From NCBI GenBank assembly GCA_021776775.1, contig JAJFFE010000116.1:1-50619 (forward strand): DNA of 50,619 nucleotides, given 5' to 3'. Within the stretch, counting starts at the first letter, position 1. Each line of letters begins with the position of its first letter. The position numbers and the translations under genes were made by a program. The DNA is from Planctomycetota bacterium (GTDB lineage: Bacteria; Planctomycetota; UBA8108; UBA1146; JAJFFE01). The notes beneath the pieces were generated by a model that saw only the letters and a list, made by a program, of their open reading frames with translations, was not told the origin of the DNA and did no database searches. Of this stretch, positions 7,195 through 16,633 are shown one piece after another.

Positions 7195-9225
7195 GTGCAC
7201 ACGATTCAACCTGCACGAATGAAGCCCGGAGTCACTCTCGACGCCGAAAGCGCGTCCGACTCGACGAGCCAGAACGAAGCCGGCCGCAAGATTCGCGGCA
7301 AGGCGTTGATCTTCTGGGACCCCAAGACTCCCGGCAAGAAACTCGACGCGATCGACACCGATCAAATCACTCCGGCCAAAGACTGTGTCTCCGAAAGCCT
7401 CGACGCGCTCGACGAGAAGTGGAAGGTCGGATCCTTCCGCTACCTCATGCCGGACTTCCGCAAACGGGTGCACTCGGGTCAGACCTTCGTGATCGCTGGC
7501 GAGCGATTCGCCATCGGTTCTTCGCGTGAGATGAGCCCGGCCGGCCTCAAGGCTGTCGCCGAAGAGGTTGGCCTGGAGATGGTCATCCTCTGCTCGCACA
7601 ACATGGGCGACATCTTCCGTCGCAACGCGTTCAACCTCGGCCTGCACGTAGCGCAATGTCCAGAGGCGTCGGAAGACGCGGCCGAGGGCGACGAGTTCGA
7701 GTTCGACACCGACACTCGACAGATCCACAACGTCACGCAAGGCAAGACGTACGACGCCTTGCCGCTGACGGACAAAGAAGACGAGATCCGCAAGTCAGGC
7801 GGCATCTTCGCGGTCGGCCGTCGTGAGTTTCATGAAGCGACCCGTCGAACGCCGTCGATCGAATGGGCCGACGACGCCACTTTACGCACCATGACCACGA
7901 CCGAGCAGATCATCTGGGCGCACCGTTTCGACAAAGACGCCAAGGTCGCGCCGGGCGAAACCCTTCGCGTATTCGCCGACTTGCTTCCCTCCTCGGACGG
8001 GACCGCACCGTTTGCGATCCACACGTTCAACCAGATCACCGGCGGCAACAAGATCTTCCCGCGACAAGCAGCGGTCGCCAATGATCACTTCGTGTTCACC
8101 GGACTGAAGTCGGACGACCTACAGACGCAAATCGGCCGAGAGTTCGCAAAAGCGCAGTCGCTGGAGAAGCCGTACTACGCGAACCCCGGCGACGGCATCT
8201 TCCACTTCTACTTCCCGGAGCAGGGACTCATCATGCCCGGTCAGTTCGTCCCGGGCGCTGACTCCCACAGCCGTGCGTACGGCGCATACGGTGCAGTAGG
8301 AATCGGTGTCGGATCGACCACGCTCGGCTTCGGTTGGTCCAACGGCTACATCTACTTCACCATGGCCAAGCCGCGACGCGTGACGTTCGGTGGCGAGTTG
8401 CAGCCGTGGGTCACGGGCAAAGACATCGTGCTCGAACTGCTAAGACACTGGGGTGCTGCGCAATCGCAAGGCATGTCGATCGAGTTCGTCGATGCCGAGC
8501 GTCAACTCCCGATGGCGTACCGCAACACGATCTGCAACATGATGGCAGAGGCGGAGTCACAGAACGGGATCTTTGCGCCGGACGACACCACGTACGAGTG
8601 GTACGAGAAGAAGGGCATGGCCGATCTTCCGTACCCGCGAATCGCTCCCGGGGCGGACGCGAAGTACGCGATCGATGAGACGCTCGACCTCGGCACTATC
8701 GTGCCGATGATCGCCAAGCCGTTCAGCCCCGGTAACGCGTTCCCCGCCACCGAAGTCGCCAAGGAGAAGCTCGAATTCGACAAGGCGTTCATCGGCTCGT
8801 GCACCAACGGGAGCTACGAAGACTTGCTGTCGGCGGCCCTCGTCATCAAAGCGGCACGAGCCGCGGGCTATACCGAAGCAAAACGAGAGTTCGTGATCTT
8901 CCCGGGCTCGGGCGGAGTGAAGGCGCAGATTCAGCAGCCGGACGCGCGACTCGATGGAGAGTCGATCGCCGACGTCTTGACCTCGATCGGCGGCAGTATT
9001 CGTGACTCGTGGTGCGGACCGTGCTTCGGTCAGGGCCCGGATGCACTAGAAGCCGGGCAACGCGCGATCACGACCTTCAACCGTAACTGGCAAAACCGAA
9101 TGGGCCTCGGCGGCGAGGGTTACCTCGCAAGCCCGGCTGTGGTCGCCGCGTCCGCGCTGATTGGGTACATGGCCCCGCCGAGTGAACTCGAACTCGAGTG
9201 GGACGCGGAAACGTACGCGATCTAG
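7195..9225 (+). CDS. aconitase-superfamily hydratase, swivel domain first
   Basis: Single-chain [4Fe-4S] dehydratase of the aconitase/isopropylmalate isomerase/homoaconitase superfamily. Residues ~30-210 are the swivel (LeuD-like) domain: AIDTDQITPAKDC, then GERFAIGSSREMSPAGLKAV with the GSSRE substrate loop. Residues ~225-676 are the Fe-S domain: FNQITGGNKIFPRQ, PGADSHSRAYGAYGAVGIGV, IGSCTNGSYEDLL (first cluster Cys), FPGSGGVKAQ, and CGPCFGQG (the other two cluster Cys). The domain order is the reverse of classical aconitase and of LeuC-LeuD; AcnB also puts the swivel first, but adds a HEAT domain that is absent here. GTG 7195 is preferred because GAGGA sits 7 nt upstream; ATG 7219 is an alternative. 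The substrate cannot be told from sequence alone. Confidence 0.88.
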   Translation: MHTIQPARMKPGVTLDAESASDSTSQNEAGRKIRGKALIFWDPKTPGKKLDAIDTDQITPAKDCVSESLDALDEKWKVGSFRYLMPDFRKRVHSGQTFVIAGERFAIGSSREMSPAGLKAVAEEVGLEMVILCSHNMGDIFRRNAFNLGLHVAQCPEASEDAAEGDEFEFDTDTRQIHNVTQGKTYDALPLTDKEDEIRKSGGIFAVGRREFHEATRRTPSIEWADDATLRTMTTTEQIIWAHRFDKDAKVAPGETLRVFADLLPSSDGTAPFAIHTFNQITGGNKIFPRQAAVANDHFVFTGLKSDDLQTQIGREFAKAQSLEKPYYANPGDGIFHFYFPEQGLIMPGQFVPGADSHSRAYGAYGAVGIGVGSTTLGFGWSNGYIYFTMAKPRRVTFGGELQPWVTGKDIVLELLRHWGAAQSQGMSIEFVDAERQLPMAYRNTICNMMAEAESQNGIFAPDDTTYEWYEKKGMADLPYPRIAPGADAKYAIDETLDLGTIVPMIAKPFSPGNAFPATEVAKEKLEFDKAFIGSCTNGSYEDLLSAALVIKAARAAGYTEAKREFVIFPGSGGVKAQIQQPDARLDGESIADVLTSIGGSIRDSWCGPCFGQGPDALEAGQRAITTFNRNWQNRMGLGGEGYLASPAVVAASALIGYMAPPSELELEWDAETYAI

Positions 9226-9232
9226 TTGTCCT

Positions 9233-9262
9233 GTATCGTAAGTTCGCCCGAACTTGTGATAC
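9233..9262. terminator. hairpin between convergent genes
   Basis: Thirteen-base arms (9233-9245 and 9250-9262) pair around a 4-base loop with two G-U wobbles: GTATCGTAAGTTC against GAACTTGTGATAC. It lies directly after the aconitase-family stop and before the convergent gene's stop, so a bidirectional terminator is likely. No long T-run follows. Confidence 0.6.
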
Positions 9263-9285
9263 GGGGCACTAGCCCGGCGACGGTT

Positions 9286-9873
9286 TCACTTCCAAGGAAG
9301 CTTGGCGCGGCCGCGGTAGTCGTCGTTCAATGACTCGACGATGTCGGTCACGACGTCGCGCGCCTCGAGAGGCTCTACCTCTTCGAGTTCGCACCCTTCG
9401 CTCTCCAACCACGCTTTCCACGTGCGAAGCTTCGTGCGGGGGATCCCGTCGTTACCGGTAGCGCTCTCACCGTGGACAAGCAGTAGGTGCTCCAAGAGAG
9501 CGGCCGGGGCGCCCGAAGCGAGGACAGTACCTTCGGCGTCGACGCGTGCGAGCAGTCGTCGAGACTCAGCATCGAGACGATCCGTCTGCCATGTCGCTCG
9601 CTCGCGACCGATAGCGTAGATCTCGGGCCACAACCGTCGATGCGCAAAGGTCTCCTTGCCCGATATCAGCTTGGTCGACAGTATGTCGGGGTGTTCGCTG
9701 AGCCGCTTGAGCACGGCGTAGATCTCCGGACCCTTGGGGTGGCCCCACCAGGAACCTCGAATCGGACCGCCTGCCACGATCGCAACGACGCTGGGCAGAC
9801 GGACGTCGTTGTTGACGAGTAATCCCTCACGGTCAAGGGTCGCCAACAGCTCATCCAAAGTTTCCACGGGCAC
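9286..9873 (-). CDS. conserved protein of unknown function
   Basis: 195-residue soluble protein with no signal peptide or membrane segment. A recognisable block is GGPIRGSWWGHPKGPEIYAV, followed by TKLISGKETFAHRRLWPEIY. I have a general memory of this GSWWGHP-type motif in uncharacterised bacterial proteins, but cannot name a domain. The conserved Trp/His/Lys and the HRRLWP block suggest a folded enzyme-like or ligand-binding core; the C-terminal half is helical and acidic. The start is GTG 9873, with GGAG 6 nt upstream. It lies 40 bp upstream of nothing obviously related; the macrodomain gene follows the same direction from further right, so the two may share a transcript. Confidence 0.75.
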   Translation of the reverse strand: MPVETLDELLATLDREGLLVNNDVRLPSVVAIVAGGPIRGSWWGHPKGPEIYAVLKRLSEHPDILSTKLISGKETFAHRRLWPEIYAIGRERATWQTDRLDAESRRLLARVDAEGTVLASGAPAALLEHLLLVHGESATGNDGIPRTKLRTWKAWLESEGCELEEVEPLEARDVVTDIVESLNDDYRGRAKLPWK

Positions 9874-9912
9874 AAGTATCTCCTTCGTCGCAGCGTCTCA
9901 CGCGCTATCGGT

Positions 9913-10413
9913 TCAACCGAGTAACGCGCGGTATGCCGATTGGACCTCGGAGTCGAAACAGACGAACGAAACCGCCATGCCCGGGTACGCGTCCAAGAAC
10001 GCGCCGACCTCCCGCACCGCAATCCGTGCCGCCGCGTCGATCGGATAACCGTATGCACCACAGCTGATCGCCGGGAAAGCGATCGACGAACAGTGGTGCT
10101 GCACAGCAATCTCGAGCGACCGACGATAGCAGCTCGCCAGTAACTCTGGCTCATCATGACCCCCGCCCCGCCAAATCGGACCCACGGCGTGGATCACATG
10201 ACGCGCTGGTAGCCGGAAGCCGGAAGTGATGACGCCGTCTCCGGTCGCGCAACCCCCGATCTCTCGACACGCCGCAAGAAGCTCGGGCCCGGCCGCAGAG
10301 TGAATAGCCCCATCGACTCCACCTCCACCGAGCAAGCCCGAATTCGCAGCGTTCACAATGACATCGACCTCCAAGGTTGTGATGTCTCCTCGAAGGACCG
10401 TTCCCGTACTCAT
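9913..10413 (-). CDS. macrodomain protein (O-acetyl-ADP-ribose deacetylase-like)
   Basis: 166-residue stand-alone macrodomain of the MacroD/YmdB type, which binds ADP-ribose and hydrolyses O-acetyl-ADP-ribose or mono-ADP-ribosyl bonds. The sequence shows the full set: [20 protein letters not shown] with the catalytic/ligand Asn pair, [18 protein letters not shown], the [19 protein letters not shown] strand, and [20 protein letters not shown], which contacts the distal ribose and diphosphate. Length and ends agree with YmdB. ATG 10413 has an AGAGG at suitable spacing. It is intracellular. It is co-directional with the conserved unknown downstream (gap 39 bp), which suggests one transcript; regulation is not visible. 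Confidence 0.93.
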   Translation of the reverse strand: MSTGTVLRGDITTLEVDVIVNAANSGLLGGGGVDGAIHSAAGPELLAACREIGGCATGDGVITSGFRLPARHVIHAVGPIWRGGGHDEPELLASCYRRSLEIAVQHHCSSIAFPAISCGAYGYPIDAAARIAVREVGAFLDAYPGMAVSFVCFDSEVQSAYRALLG

Positions 10414-10615
10414 TGTTCGCCTCTAAAAACAGCGACAGTCTTACAACCCGATCCGATGCGTCCCGATCGAGCCAAGGAAGATGCTCCCTGAAAAAAACCA
10501 ACGGTGTTTCGGCAGAAGGGTAGCCTCGGTGTGCGCTGGAAGAAAGCACAACCGATGATTCTCCCACCGTACAGCTACATCCAACGTCGGAACGTCCAGT
10601 ATTGATGCAAAGAAA

Positions 10616-10652
10616 AACCGGCGCCTCGTGCACAGAGCACGGGACGCCGGTT
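10616..10652 (-). terminator. rho-independent terminator of the sigma-fusion gene
   Basis: Sixteen-base arms, AACCGGCGCCTCGTGC and GCACGGGACGCCGGTT, close a 5-base loop. Only two positions are not Watson-Crick. On the minus strand the stem is followed by TTTTTCTTT. It starts 22 bp beyond the stop of the 10675-14241 gene and is the clearest terminator in the window. Confidence 0.9.
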
Positions 10653-10674
10653 GGTGTTTCGTGAAACCGATAGT

Positions 10675-13600
10675 TCATTCGAACCGGATGTTGACCGTTT
10701 CGATTTCGTCGGGATCGAGTTGAACCACAACCACTTTGGTGGCGGGTTCGTTGCCACCCTCGGTCGCGGCAGCGGACCAATCGTTCGCAGACAAACGGTA
10801 CGAACCGCTCGCAAGGCCGAGCTGCTCGAACCGACCTTGGTCGTCGAGCCCGATCATTGTCGGTTTTCCGGTCGATTCTCCGTCGGCGTTCAACCCTTCG
10901 ATGAACAGCCCACCTGACACGAGCGGCTCTCCCGCGGCGTTCTGCACTCGGCCTTTCACACCGCCACCTCGCTCGAGTAGCACAGGCTCGAGGCGACGAG
11001 TCTGAGCGCGAAGTACGCGAACCTTCTCTACCGTCCGGTCGATGAACTTGGAGTCGTGGTACTCGAGGTCGACTTCACCGGCCGGCAAGCCACTCAAGAC
11101 GTAGTATCCGTTCGCGTCGGTCATGGCCGTCGGCGCGCGTCGGCCAGGACTAAAACTCGTCATGACCCCTCCCTCGCCACCTTCACCGGCGAACGAAACC
11201 GCGACCAAATTTTGCGAGTCGCCATCCTCGACAACCTGACGAACACGGGCACCTTCGATCGGCTTGCCGTCGTGGTCACGAACATAACCGTCGACTGCGC
11301 CACCGATATCCATCGGGATCTGAACGTCGATGCTAGAGTCCGGAGCGATCGTGACATCTGAACGATAGCGGACGAAGCCGTCGGCTTTCACGGTCAGCGT
11401 GTACTCACCCGGATCCAGGTCTTTCATCGTGAAGCGACCGTCGGGGTCTTTGAACTTCGCCCCTTCACCCATGCTCGAAAGATCGAACCCGATCGCTCCG
11501 GCTCCTTCGGCCGACTTCGACATCTTGACCGAGAAGTCCGTGATCGGTCCGTTGGTCGCAACGTCGAACACCCGTCCCGTGATGCCGCCTCGCGACAGCA
11601 GTGTGACCACGACCAACTGATCGCCAGCCTCGACGCCGGCCAATGTCGTAGGTGCCATCGAACCGAACCGCGCCGTCAGCGAGTAGGCCCCCGCTCCGAC
11701 CCCCGCCAGTCGGAATCTCCCGTCGGCGTCAGCCTTGGCGGACGCCTGAACGAACTCACCGGCGTGGAATCGCTGCACGGAAATCGTTGCACCGGGTACT
11801 GGACGGCTGTCGCCGTCGAGTACGGTTCCCGCGATCGACAGGCCGGCGCCCATCCGGATGTCTCGCACCATGTCCGTCGAGTCCGAAACCGTCAGAACCT
11901 CACTCTTGTGGGGAGCGTAGCCGACCGACTTCGCTCGCAGCCAGTAGTCACCGACATCGATCGCCGTCAGTTCGAAGCGACCTTCGTCGTCCGTGGTCGA
12001 GAGTTTCGGTGAGCCTCCGCCAACGGACTCCACAGCACCGCCCATCGAAGTCATCATGATGGCTTCGCCGCCACTATCGTTCGACACCAACCGAACCGAA
12101 ATGCCTACCAGCGGTTCACCGGTGCGGTCGTCGACGACCACTCCGCGGATCGTCGCGCCGGGGCGAAGTTCAATGGTGCCGACATCCGTGCTACCGGCCG
12201 CCGTTTCGATCTCGAGTTCTTCCGAGAGAAACTCTGGATGCTTCACGGCCACTCGGTAAGCGCGCCCCATTTCAAGGCCACCCAGCTGGAATCGACCGTC
12301 ATCTCCGGTCGTACTCGCTTTGGAATCGTCGTTGCCCCAGAACGAAAATCCCATCGATCGACGCCCAGCGGGCTCGACCCGTACCCGGACTCCGCTGATC
12401 GCAACCCCTTCGAAATCGACGACCTGCCCAGTGATGACCGCACCGTCTTCGAACTGCAGATCAAACCCGTCGTACGTGTCGCCATCTTCCGCTCTGAATC
12501 GCTCACTCTTCACCCGAGGGTATGCGTCGCACTCGGCGACGACGTGTAGGGAACGCGGAGCCATTCGCGAGAACGAGTAGCGCCCCTCGGCATCGGTCGT
12601 GGTCTCCTCATTGAACACGCCGAAGCCGCCCGTGCGCACCGCGACGCCCGCCATCGGGTCACCGGTAGGAGCGCGTACGACACCGCTCATCGAGAAGCCG
12701 ACCCGCAACCGCACTTCGACTTGGCTCGAGCCGGCGGCAACGTTCCCCAACAGCCCCGGCGCAAACGCTTCGTGAGCCGCGTTGATGTTGTACGTGCCCG
12801 ACGCCAACCCTTCGAGCCGGAACCGTCCACCATCGTCAGACGTCGCGACGATCACCCCCTGGTTGGGTTTGCCGCGGTTCGAACCAATCGAAAGCGAACC
12901 TCCAGCGAACTGCATGATTCCAGAGTTGGCTGTGACTCGGGCACCGGGCACCGGATTGCCGTCCGGGTCGAGCACGATGCCGTCGATGAACTGACCGATC
13001 TGAAGCACCAGATTCGCCCGCGTCTCGGACGACGCTTCGACTTCGATTTCCGGGAGGAGCTGTTGCTGATAGCCCTTCCCGCGGGCGACGACGGCGTACG
13101 TTCCCGGTTCCAAATCCGCGATGGAGTACCCACCGTCCACGTCGGTCACCGCTCGTCCGACCGTCTCGTCGAAATCAGGCACGCTCTGAGCGAACGTGGT
13201 CATCGCCATCGACAAGACTTGAATCGCTTCACCCCCGGCGGTGGTCAGCTTTGGACCGGCCGCCTCCCCCTTGATCGCGTGTAGGACGATGCCTTCGAGG
13301 GAGCGACCCTCTTCGTCGGTCACCACACCTTCGATGCGACCCAACGATACGACCGCGACCGGTGCCGCCGCGTCACTCGAGACCACTGGTGTCGTAGTGT
13401 CCGCGATTGGAGAATGCGGTGACTTCGTTCCCACCCCATCATCCGAAGTCGATTCGGACTGGGAATCACTGGTCGACGAGACACCGCGATCGAATTGCGG
13501 CCCGCTCTCGTTCATCCAGTAGAGCGCGCTACCAACAAGGGCGGCGCCGATGACAACAGAGACGGCGAATGATTTCAGGGTCATGATGACTCCTCCTACG

Positions 13601-14241
13601 GCGAGTCCAGAAACGGTGCCCGCGGTCGACACCTTGGTCGTGGTGACGGCGGCGGCACCCCCGGCCGAAGCGACGCCCTGCGGTGGGAAGTTCACGAACG
13701 CGACGAGTCCAGTGTGCCAACCGCGGCGCCCGTCGAACTTCTGGTCGAGCGACTCTCGAAGCAGTTCGAGCGCGCGCTTCTGTTGGCTTCGAATGGTGGC
13801 GGCCGTGGTCTGACGTCGGCGGGCGATCTCGAGCGGCGACTGCCCCTCGAAGTAGCGGAGCAGCAACACGGTTCGATACGGATCGCGAAGATCCATGACT
13901 GCGTTGACCAGCGATTGTTGGAGCTCGGCTCGCTCCAGAACGTCGTCGTCGCTCTGAACCCGCTCCGAGCGCGCGACGATCTCTTCGCGCTTCTTGCGGC
14001 GTTCATCCGATCGAAAGACCGACACGGCTCGATTCCGTAGGACCGTGGCCAGCCAGCCGCGCGCCCCGGGAACCGGCAGCTGCTGCGGCGGCGATTCAAC
14101 GGCCGCGAGCAACGTCTCCTGCGCCAGATCGTCGGCGCGATCATCGCCCACGATCGAACGAGCGAGGCTGTGAACCCAGCTCATCTGCTCGAGCAAGGAC
14201 TCGGGTTTCAGCGGTGACGGGCGGTCGGGATCCCCGGCCAT
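10675..14241 (-). CDS. ECF sigma factor fused to a membrane anchor and nine extracytoplasmic beta-sandwich repeats
   Basis: 1188-residue fusion. Residues ~16-90 are sigma-70 region 2 (ARSIVGDDRADDLAQETLLA, then GWLATVLRNRAVSVFRSDER). Residues ~100-168 are region 4 with its helix-turn-helix (DPYRTVLLLRYFEGQSPLEI...TIRSQQKRALELLRESL). A small-residue linker leads to one membrane helix at ~221-242 (SFAVSVVIGAALVGSALYW). After an acidic Ser/Thr linker come about nine carboxypeptidase-regulatory-like modules, each opening with a strand such as GRIEGVVTDEEGRSLEGI, GQFIDGIVLDPDGNPVPGAR or GGAVDGYVRDHDGKPIEGAR. The start is ATG 14241 with AGGAGG 9 nt upstream. Predicted topology: sigma inside, repeats outside. 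No separate anti-sigma gene is adjacent. Release by proteolysis, or sensing through the repeats, is inference. Confidence 0.9.
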   Translation of the reverse strand: MAGDPDRPSPLKPESLLEQMSWVHSLARSIVGDDRADDLAQETLLAAVESPPQQLPVPGARGWLATVLRNRAVSVFRSDERRKKREEIVARSERVQSDDDVLERAELQQSLVNAVMDLRDPYRTVLLLRYFEGQSPLEIARRRQTTAATIRSQQKRALELLRESLDQKFDGRRGWHTGLVAFVNFPPQGVASAGGAAAVTTTKVSTAGTVSGLAVGGVIMTLKSFAVSVVIGAALVGSALYWMNESGPQFDRGVSSTSDSQSESTSDDGVGTKSPHSPIADTTTPVVSSDAAAPVAVVSLGRIEGVVTDEEGRSLEGIVLHAIKGEAAGPKLTTAGGEAIQVLSMAMTTFAQSVPDFDETVGRAVTDVDGGYSIADLEPGTYAVVARGKGYQQQLLPEIEVEASSETRANLVLQIGQFIDGIVLDPDGNPVPGARVTANSGIMQFAGGSLSIGSNRGKPNQGVIVATSDDGGRFRLEGLASGTYNINAAHEAFAPGLLGNVAAGSSQVEVRLRVGFSMSGVVRAPTGDPMAGVAVRTGGFGVFNEETTTDAEGRYSFSRMAPRSLHVVAECDAYPRVKSERFRAEDGDTYDGFDLQFEDGAVITGQVVDFEGVAISGVRVRVEPAGRRSMGFSFWGNDDSKASTTGDDGRFQLGGLEMGRAYRVAVKHPEFLSEELEIETAAGSTDVGTIELRPGATIRGVVVDDRTGEPLVGISVRLVSNDSGGEAIMMTSMGGAVESVGGGSPKLSTTDDEGRFELTAIDVGDYWLRAKSVGYAPHKSEVLTVSDSTDMVRDIRMGAGLSIAGTVLDGDSRPVPGATISVQRFHAGEFVQASAKADADGRFRLAGVGAGAYSLTARFGSMAPTTLAGVEAGDQLVVVTLLSRGGITGRVFDVATNGPITDFSVKMSKSAEGAGAIGFDLSSMGEGAKFKDPDGRFTMKDLDPGEYTLTVKADGFVRYRSDVTIAPDSSIDVQIPMDIGGAVDGYVRDHDGKPIEGARVRQVVEDGDSQNLVAVSFAGEGGEGGVMTSFSPGRRAPTAMTDANGYYVLSGLPAGEVDLEYHDSKFIDRTVEKVRVLRAQTRRLEPVLLERGGGVKGRVQNAAGEPLVSGGLFIEGLNADGESTGKPTMIGLDDQGRFEQLGLASGSYRLSANDWSAAATEGGNEPATKVVVVQLDPDEIETVNIRFE

Positions 14242-14390
14242 GTACGAAGCCTCCTGAAGGTGCGTGTCTCACGACTGGAACGCCGCGGGGGGCTGCCGCG
14301 TGGCGGTCGAGTTCAAGAAATGTGATCGATCGGCTCGGCGCGCAGCTTCCGCTACAATGCCGCTCACGAGAACCACCCCCCGGAGGCCCG

Positions 14391-14729
14391 ATGATACCGT
14401 GTCCGCACTGCGGAGAAGCCATCTCAGAAGACGCCCGATCCTGTCGCCACTGCGGGAGTGATTCCGATACGGGCTGGAATGACGACCAGGACTATTACTC
14501 GGTCGAACTCCCGGACGACGAGGCGCAGGACCCGCCGGAGTATCGCCAAGATCGACTGCGCGCGATCGGGCTCCTCGTCCTCGTGGGCCTCCTCGGATCG
14601 TACTTCGTCCTGGGCCCCGGAGTGTGGCGTTGGTTTCGAACCCCGGTCGGCCGCGTCATCGCCCTCGTCGGAGTGTTCGCAATCACGTTGTCCGTGCTCC
14701 GCCTGTTGCGGCGCAATCGCCCGTACTAA
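14391..14729 (+). CDS. small zinc-ribbon membrane protein
   Basis: 112-residue protein. The N-terminus is a double-CxxC zinc ribbon (IPCPHCGEAISEDARSCRHC, residues 2-21), then an acidic linker rich in Asp and Tyr, then two hydrophobic segments (~71-86, LLVLVGLLGSYFVLGP; ~89-106, including VIALVGVFAITLSVLRLL) and a basic tail RRNRPY. The layout resembles the many small zinc-ribbon membrane proteins whose partners are unknown. ATG 14391 is chosen because the ribbon begins there and CGGAGG lies just upstream; the frame before it is not protein-like. It is divergent from the sigma fusion and sits 21 bp before the FG-GAP gene, so it is likely co-transcribed with that gene. Confidence 0.8.
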   Translation: MIPCPHCGEAISEDARSCRHCGSDSDTGWNDDQDYYSVELPDDEAQDPPEYRQDRLRAIGLLVLVGLLGSYFVLGPGVWRWFRTPVGRVIALVGVFAITLSVLRLLRRNRPY

Positions 14730-14750
14730 GACAAACGAGGAGATCTGAAA

Positions 14751-16496
14751 ATGTTGAAACTCGGCTCGACGCTCGCGATTCTGTTCATACCACTGCTGAT
14801 AACGTCGACGTTGTTCGCCGGCAACCTGTCGGTCGTCGGAGTGTCACCCCAGAGCAACTCTGTCGCTAACACTGTTTCGACCGCGATCTCGGTCGACTTC
14901 GATGAAGCGGTGGACACGGCGACCATCACCGACCAATCGTTCTGGGCATTCGGTCGTTGGAGCGGCCCGGCGTCCGGAACGATCACGTTCTCGAACGCAA
15001 ATCAAACCGTGACCCTGACGCCTGACCAGTCGTTCTCCGCCGGTGAGAACGTCATGGTCATTCTCTCGCACGACATCCTAGCGGCGAGCGGTAACCCGCT
15101 GCGTTCGGCCGGATACTCGTTCCTGTTCTGGGTCTCAGCTCAGCCGTCGACCATGGTCTTCGAGGAGATCGACGAGTTCAGCACCCGCACTGACCCGTTC
15201 GAGACGACGCGCTCGTACGGGGGCGTCGGTTCGGACCTCAACAACGACGGCTATCTCGACCTGGCAATCGTCAACGAGGACACCGCGGACCTCCGCGTCT
15301 GGCTGAACCTCGCGGATGGTACCGGGCTGTACGGCGGCATGATGGATCCACCGACGGCGATCAACTACCAGGGTAGTCCCAACGAGCCGACCGACTTCAA
15401 CCGCGACGGTAATGTCGACATCGTCGTGTCCAACGGAAGCGAAAGCTCGCTGTCCATCTTGTTGGGTAACGGAGACGGCACCTTCCAACCCCAGCAAGAA
15501 GTCACGGTCGGTAGCTCGAACCGCGGCGTGGCGGTACTCGATGTCGACGGTGACGGCGATATCGACATCGTCAACGCCAACTCCGGGTCAGGCGACATCT
15601 CGCTCTTGATCAACGATGGCAGCGGCGTCTTCGGACCGGCGACGTTCTTCGACGGAGGCGTTCTCGGTGAGTGGCCGTTGTCGAGTGCGGACTTCGACAA
15701 CGACGGCATCCTCGACTTCGCGGTGGGCGGGATCAACAGCCAATCGATCGCGGTCCATCTCGGAAACGGCGACGGCACGTTCACCCTCGCCGGCACCGTG
15801 GGCGGCATCGGCAATACGTGGATGTTTGCGGTCGGCGACGTGGATCTCGACGGCAATGTCGATGTCGCTAGCGCCAACAGCTCCAGCAACGAAGGATCGA
15901 TCTCCTTCGGCGACGGCAACGGCGGCTTCACCTCGACGGACTACTACTCGGTCGACTCGTTCCCGATCGCCAGCGATCTCGGCGACCTCGACGGCGACGG
16001 AGACCTCGACTGGATCTTGTCGAGCTTCGGCGGCGACTGGGCAGTGCTCGACAACGACGGCACGGGAAACTTCACACTGGGGCAGGAATTCCCCGCCGTG
16101 GCGGCAGCGTCGTGCGCGATCTTGCTCGACATCGACAACGACGGTGATCTCGACGCGGCGCTGATCGACGAACTCGCCGACACGGTGACACTGCTACGAC
16201 AGACGGGTCCGACCATCGTCGCTACGCCCTTCGTGCGCGGCGATTGCAACGGTGACGCGTCCGGAGACATCGGAGACGCCATTCACTCGCTCGACGTCCT
16301 GTTCGGCGGCGGATTCTCGGCGTGCGACGACGCGTGCGACTTCAACGACGACGGCAGCACCAACATCGCCGACCCCATCTACTACCTGGCCCATCTGTTC
16401 GAGTCTGCGCCACCGCCCCCCGCCCCGAACCCTGCGTGCGGGACGGACCCCACGATCGACGCCATCGACTGCACGACATACGCCCCGTGCCCGTGA
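14751..16496 (+). CDS. secreted Ig-like/FG-GAP protein with C-terminal dockerin-like domain
   Basis: 581 residues. Signal peptide ~1-23 (LAILFIPLLITSTLFAGN). Residues ~25-130 look like a bacterial Ig-like SbsA (Big_5) domain: VVGVSPQSNSVANTVSTAIS, then VDTATITDQSF...LSHDILAASGNPL. Residues ~160-480 hold FG-GAP/VCBS repeats (DLNNDGYLDLAI, DVDGDGDIDIVN, DLDGDGDLDWIL). Residues ~490-565 are the dockerin-like EF-hand pair (GDCNGDASGDIGDAI, DFNDDGSTNIADPI) and the Cys-rich tail ...TYAPCP. GAGGAG precedes ATG 14751 at good spacing. Likely an exported binding or surface protein, without recognisable catalytic residues. It shares the C-terminal module with four other + strand genes here. Confidence 0.9.
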   Translation: MLKLGSTLAILFIPLLITSTLFAGNLSVVGVSPQSNSVANTVSTAISVDFDEAVDTATITDQSFWAFGRWSGPASGTITFSNANQTVTLTPDQSFSAGENVMVILSHDILAASGNPLRSAGYSFLFWVSAQPSTMVFEEIDEFSTRTDPFETTRSYGGVGSDLNNDGYLDLAIVNEDTADLRVWLNLADGTGLYGGMMDPPTAINYQGSPNEPTDFNRDGNVDIVVSNGSESSLSILLGNGDGTFQPQQEVTVGSSNRGVAVLDVDGDGDIDIVNANSGSGDISLLINDGSGVFGPATFFDGGVLGEWPLSSADFDNDGILDFAVGGINSQSIAVHLGNGDGTFTLAGTVGGIGNTWMFAVGDVDLDGNVDVASANSSSNEGSISFGDGNGGFTSTDYYSVDSFPIASDLGDLDGDGDLDWILSSFGGDWAVLDNDGTGNFTLGQEFPAVAAASCAILLDIDNDGDLDAALIDELADTVTLLRQTGPTIVATPFVRGDCNGDASGDIGDAIHSLDVLFGGGFSACDDACDFNDDGSTNIADPIYYLAHLFESAPPPPAPNPACGTDPTIDAIDCTTYAPCP

Positions 16497-16531
16497 GCCT
16501 TGGTCGAGCGCCGAAGGGCGAATAGGAAGCA

Positions 16532-16560
16532 ACGGGCGGGGTCGATCGATCCTCGCCCGT
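16532..16560 (+). terminator. GC-rich hairpin after the FG-GAP gene
   Basis: Arms ACGGGCGGGG (16532-16541) and CCTCGCCCGT (16551-16560) pair with one mismatch around a 9-base loop, 36 bp after the stop. No T-run follows, so it is a candidate rather than a classical intrinsic terminator. Confidence 0.5.
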
Positions 16561-16633
16561 CAACGCAATGAGCCGATACCGAACGGTGCGTCCCAACTGG
16601 ACTCACCCCACACTCCGGCAGAGACGAAGGTCA

